DNA from: an uncultured Collinsella sp. | Lineage (GTDB): Bacteria; Actinomycetota; Coriobacteriia; Coriobacteriales; Coriobacteriaceae | DNA length: 15,471 nt | Assembly: GCA_900539735.1 (NCBI GenBank) | Contig: UQDE01000041.1 | Coordinates: 1-15,471, forward strand | Direction of reading: 5' to 3' | Shown here: positions 13,529 to 15,471 of the stretch, one piece after another | Layout: each line of letters begins with the position of its first letter | Position numbering within the stretch: the first letter of the stretch is position 1 | Program-made: the position numbers and the translations under genes | Notes under the pieces: generated by a model | Seen by the model: the letters and a program-made list of their open reading frames with translations, nothing else | Told to the model about the DNA's origin: nothing | Databases searched by the model: none

Positions 13529-14482
13529 CTATCGATAGAGTTGCTTGACGAGCGCTTGGCCGATGGCGACGTTGGTGTCGCGGCCCTGGTATCCGTCCGC
13601 ACCCGATGATCCGCACGAGATACCTTGAGCGATGAGCCACTGCTGGTGTTTGAAGACCGTTCCCGAACCCATCTGTCGCGCCTGAACACCGCCGACCACG
13701 GGATAGACTTTGCATCCGACCTTGTCCTGCAGGGCGCGGACGGCATTCGAGCCAACCCCGCCCTTGACGTACTCGATTACGCCGCGGTCGCATGCCCAAA
13801 GGTATCGCTCATTCGCCGGCCATTGACCGGAGATCACGCCATCGGCAGTCGTGCCGAGCTGGCGTTGCAGCTCCTTGGCCATCTTCGGGCCGAAATATCG
13901 CGTGTCTCCGAGGCTCGGGACCGTATTGTCCGCGACTTCGGTATTGGACCCGTTTAGCGTCTTTCCGTCGCCAAGCCAGTAGAGCGTGCCGTCCCATGGG
14001 TAGCTGTAGTACGCCTTGATGTTGGACTCGCGCCCGGTCTGGTCGCCCTTGGTGCCGGTGACGGTCCCCTTTTCAGAAATGGAGAATTGGGCCAAGAGGT
14101 CGCCGCGAGCTGATCCATAGGGAGAGACGCACACGGCGGTGTGGCACTTCTCGTTGAGGTAGATGTCTCCACGCTGGGCGGACTTGACGCCCATCTTACG
14201 CCAGCCGAATAGGCCCGTCTTGAGCAGCTGCTCCCGCATGTTTCCGGTATACGAGGCTCCGAAGGTATTGACGCCGACCGCGCGGAGGGCGGTCACTACG
14301 GCCGAGGAACAGTCGCGATCGCCACCGGCAATAGTGACGGTGGTGCCGTCGGACAGACAAATCGTCTCGGTCGTTCCGTCCCCCATGCGGTTGGCTTGCG
14401 AGTATCCGTGACCGCCGCCCCCATCATGGGAGACGAGGTGTTCCATGACCTGCGCGAAGGCCTCGCGCTGTGTGATGGCCAT
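13529..14482 (-). CDS. phage endolysin, NlpC/P60-type amidohydrolase with C-terminal wall-binding repeats
   Basis: The 317-aa protein has an N-terminal cysteine peptidase/amidase domain (about 1-170): Cys58 in DRDCSSAVVTALRAVG is the likely nucleophile and His114 in CHTAVCVSP the likely base, with GDIYL before it. A linker near 175-190 leads to two repeats resembling peptidoglycan-binding domains (DTRYFGPKMAKELQRQLG with TTADGVISGQ; then KVGCKVYPVVGGVQARQMGS). It cleaves the host wall at the end of infection. It has no signal peptide, so it needs the holin encoded 3 nt upstream (stop TAG at 14486, start ATG at 14482). The family is similar to the phage peptidoglycan amidohydrolases of Gram-positive hosts; the exact bond cut is not determined. 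Confidence 0.88.
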   Translation of the reverse strand: MAITQREAFAQVMEHLVSHDGGGGHGYSQANRMGDGTTETICLSDGTTVTIAGGDRDCSSAVVTALRAVGVNTFGASYTGNMREQLLKTGLFGWRKMGVKSAQRGDIYLNEKCHTAVCVSPYGSARGDLLAQFSISEKGTVTGTKGDQTGRESNIKAYYSYPWDGTLYWLGDGKTLNGSNTEVADNTVPSLGDTRYFGPKMAKELQRQLGTTADGVISGQWPANERYLWACDRGVIEYVKGGVGSNAVRALQDKVGCKVYPVVGGVQARQMGSGTVFKHQQWLIAQGISCGSSGADGYQGRDTNVAIGQALVKQLYR

Positions 14483-14485
14483 GGC

Positions 14486-14761
14486 CTACTCAACCGCCTT
14501 GGCGTCATATGCGGCATGGGGCTCGCTGTACGACATGGCACGCTTCGAGTCCGACGCGCCCTTGGTGGTCGGATCGACGATCACGCCGAAGCCGGCGAGA
14601 ACGGTCAGGATAATTCCGACGAGCTGGATGAGCGACCCCTGGGAGATAGGCGCCACGACTCCGAGGATTCCGAGCACCTGATAGGCTGCGCTGATTACGG
14701 TGGCGGCCAATGCCGCGAGCGTCTGCTTATTCTTGAAGCGAAGGGCCCAGTTGATTTTCAT
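14486..14761 (-). CDS. phage holin, phiLC3 family
   Basis: The 91-aa protein begins MKINWALRFKNKQTLAAL and has two hydrophobic segments (about 14-36 and 43-63). These are followed by the hallmark VDPTTKGASDSKRAMSYSEP (62-81). That N-terminus and the DPTTKG.SDS motif are characteristic of phiLC3-type holins, which open the membrane for the endolysin. AGGAG with good spacing precedes the ATG and overlaps the stop of the upstream gene, indicating coupled translation. Confidence 0.93.
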   Translation of the reverse strand: MKINWALRFKNKQTLAALAATVISAAYQVLGILGVVAPISQGSLIQLVGIILTVLAGFGVIVDPTTKGASDSKRAMSYSEPHAAYDAKAVE

Positions 14762-14771
14762 TTTTCAGCTC

Positions 14772-15083
14772 CTAATCTGACCCGCCGATACCGTGATGCA
14801 GGTCGTAATTCTTCTCGACGCGGTCGAGCCGGTTGAACAAGGTGATGACCTGTTGCTCGACTTTCGTGAGGCGCTCGCCGTGGTCGTCGAGCTTGCGGTT
14901 GATCTCCTTGACGCCGTCCTTGATCTCGCTCGTGTCGCCGCAAAGGCTGTCGAGCTTGTCTTCGGTCCGCTGCTCCTTGGCGGACGATGTTTTGGATACG
15001 GAGACGCGCCCGATGAAGAACGTGACAATCACAACGGCGGCCGAGAGGACCGACGTTGCCTCCCCGATGCTCAGCGCCGGCAC
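14772..15083 (-). CDS. phage membrane-anchored coiled-coil protein (XhlA-like architecture)
   Basis: Taking a GTG start at 15083, the 103-aa protein has an N-terminal transmembrane segment (about 9-26, TSVLSAAVVIVTFFIGRVSV region). A long amphipathic coiled coil follows (about 36-92, KLDSLCGDTSEIKDGVKEIN... LTKVEQQVITLFNRLDRVEK). This layout resembles XhlA-type lysis accessory proteins, though there is no sequence signature. GTG follows GGAGGAGG well and starts one base after the XkdX stop. The ATG at 15125 would add 14 Arg-rich residues, overlap XkdX by 41 bp and lack this ribosome binding site. Confidence 0.75.
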   Translation of the reverse strand: MPALSIGEATSVLSAAVVIVTFFIGRVSVSKTSSAKEQRTEDKLDSLCGDTSEIKDGVKEINRKLDDHGERLTKVEQQVITLFNRLDRVEKNYDLHHGIGGSD

Positions 15084-15084
15084 C

Positions 15085-15267
15085 CTAAGCCTCCTCCGCG
15101 TACTCTTCTCCGACGATCTCCTCATATTCGTCGCATGTGATCCACTTGCAGGCCACGGCTCGATGCACCATGGCCTTGGTCCAGAGGCCGCGCTCGTAGT
15201 AGCGCCTCACCTTGTCATAGTTCTTCGAGTGCGCCGCCGTGGTTGCAGCCTTGACGCGTCCCGCCAT
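15085..15267 (-). CDS. XkdX-like small phage protein
   Basis: The 60-aa protein fits the XkdX pattern: DKVRRYYERGLWTKAMVHRAV, then CKWITCDEYEEIVGEEY. XkdX proteins are short products at the end of tail gene clusters, next to lysis genes, with unknown function. Its ATG overlaps the stop of the upstream gene (TAATG at 15269-15265) and its stop abuts the next GTG, so this is a tight late operon. Confidence 0.8.
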   Translation of the reverse strand: MAGRVKAATTAAHSKNYDKVRRYYERGLWTKAMVHRAVACKWITCDEYEEIVGEEYAEEA

Positions 15268-15471
15268 TACTGTTCACCCCCGACCGTCATCATCAGGTAG
15301 TCGATGTTTGCCGTGTTGGTCTCGGTTTGGCTGGGCTCGGCGACCTTCTCGCGCATCTGCTCAAGCAGCTTGTCCACGTCCGGGGCCTCACCCTTTCCGT
15401 AGGCGGCGACGGCCGCGGTGTAGGCGAGCTTTCGCGCCTTCCGCTCAACGTACTCGTCATCGTCGATAACG
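15267..15471 (-). CDS. phage protein upstream of XkdX, C-terminal part only
   Basis: An open frame of 68 codons runs from the window edge to the TAA at 15267-15269. It ends ...DIDYLMMTVGGEQ and contains a charged helical stretch (DEYVERKARKLAYTAAVAAYGKGE). The start lies beyond the window. Its stop overlaps the XkdX start, so it is a real translated gene. A small virion or tail accessory protein is likely from position; the family is not recognised. Confidence 0.6.
   Translation of the reverse strand, partial: VIDDDEYVERKARKLAYTAAVAAYGKGEAPDVDKLLEQMREKVAEPSQTETNTANIDYLMMTVGGEQ

Larger units (their letters stand above)
13198..15471 (-). mobile_element. prophage, left end (attachment site and lysis/tail module), continues past window
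   Basis: From the tRNA-Lys fragment to the right edge all genes are phage-type and run leftward: virion gene, XkdX-like, membrane coiled-coil, holin, endolysin, small membrane peptide, terminator. No integrase is present here, so it is probably at the opposite end. All reading frames are intact. Confidence 0.85.

Noticed and set aside
13195..13548. Plus-strand frame starting in the tRNA-Lys fragment
   Set aside because: It reads through the attachment site and the phage terminator hairpin, and has no ribosome binding site or conserved motif.

Overview
The window is GC-rich and dense with short intergenic gaps. Its gene content (suf operon under an Rrf2 regulator, an IscU-like/GGGtGRT gene pair, a sortase-anchored lysozyme-like protein, a phiLC3-type phage lysis cassette) suggests an anaerobic Gram-positive actinobacterium. 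Collinsella or a close Coriobacteriia relative is my best guess, from protein style rather than a database match.

Layout. 1-123 holds hairpins ending a leftward gene. 124-1944 (-) encodes a secreted, sortase-anchored putative peptidoglycan hydrolase. 2084-2515 (-) encodes an Rrf2/IscR-type regulator with three cysteines. It is divergent from a complete, tightly overlapping suf operon, sufC-sufB-sufD-sufS-sufU (2738-7983, +), which ends in a hairpin terminator at 8012-8049. 8050-8859 (-) is a lone REP-associated Y1 transposase-like protein. 9263-11020 (+) is a two-gene unit, a second IscU-like scaffold followed by a GGGtGRT-family protein, closed by a textbook terminator. 11277-12803 (+) encodes an L-aspartate-oxidase/fumarate-reductase-like flavoprotein. 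12804-13197 has no gene but carries two imperfect copies of a tRNA-Lys 3' end plus terminator. From about 13198 to the right edge is one end of a prophage integrated in tRNA-Lys(CUU). On the minus strand it reads partial virion gene, XkdX-like protein, membrane coiled-coil protein, holin, endolysin, 36-aa membrane peptide and terminator.

How it works together. SufS takes sulfur from cysteine and passes it to SufU and the SufBCD scaffold, which builds Fe-S clusters. The adjacent Rrf2 protein probably senses cluster status. A TTTGTCCC/GGGACAAA motif is found upstream of rrf2/suf and again at the end of sufU, and is a good candidate operator. The second IscU-like gene and its GGGtGRT partner lie 1.3 kb downstream, so the region looks like an iron-sulfur neighbourhood. 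The function of that pair is not known to me and it is the most interesting biology here. The right end is a recombination hotspot on a tRNA-Lys gene, with more than one scar.
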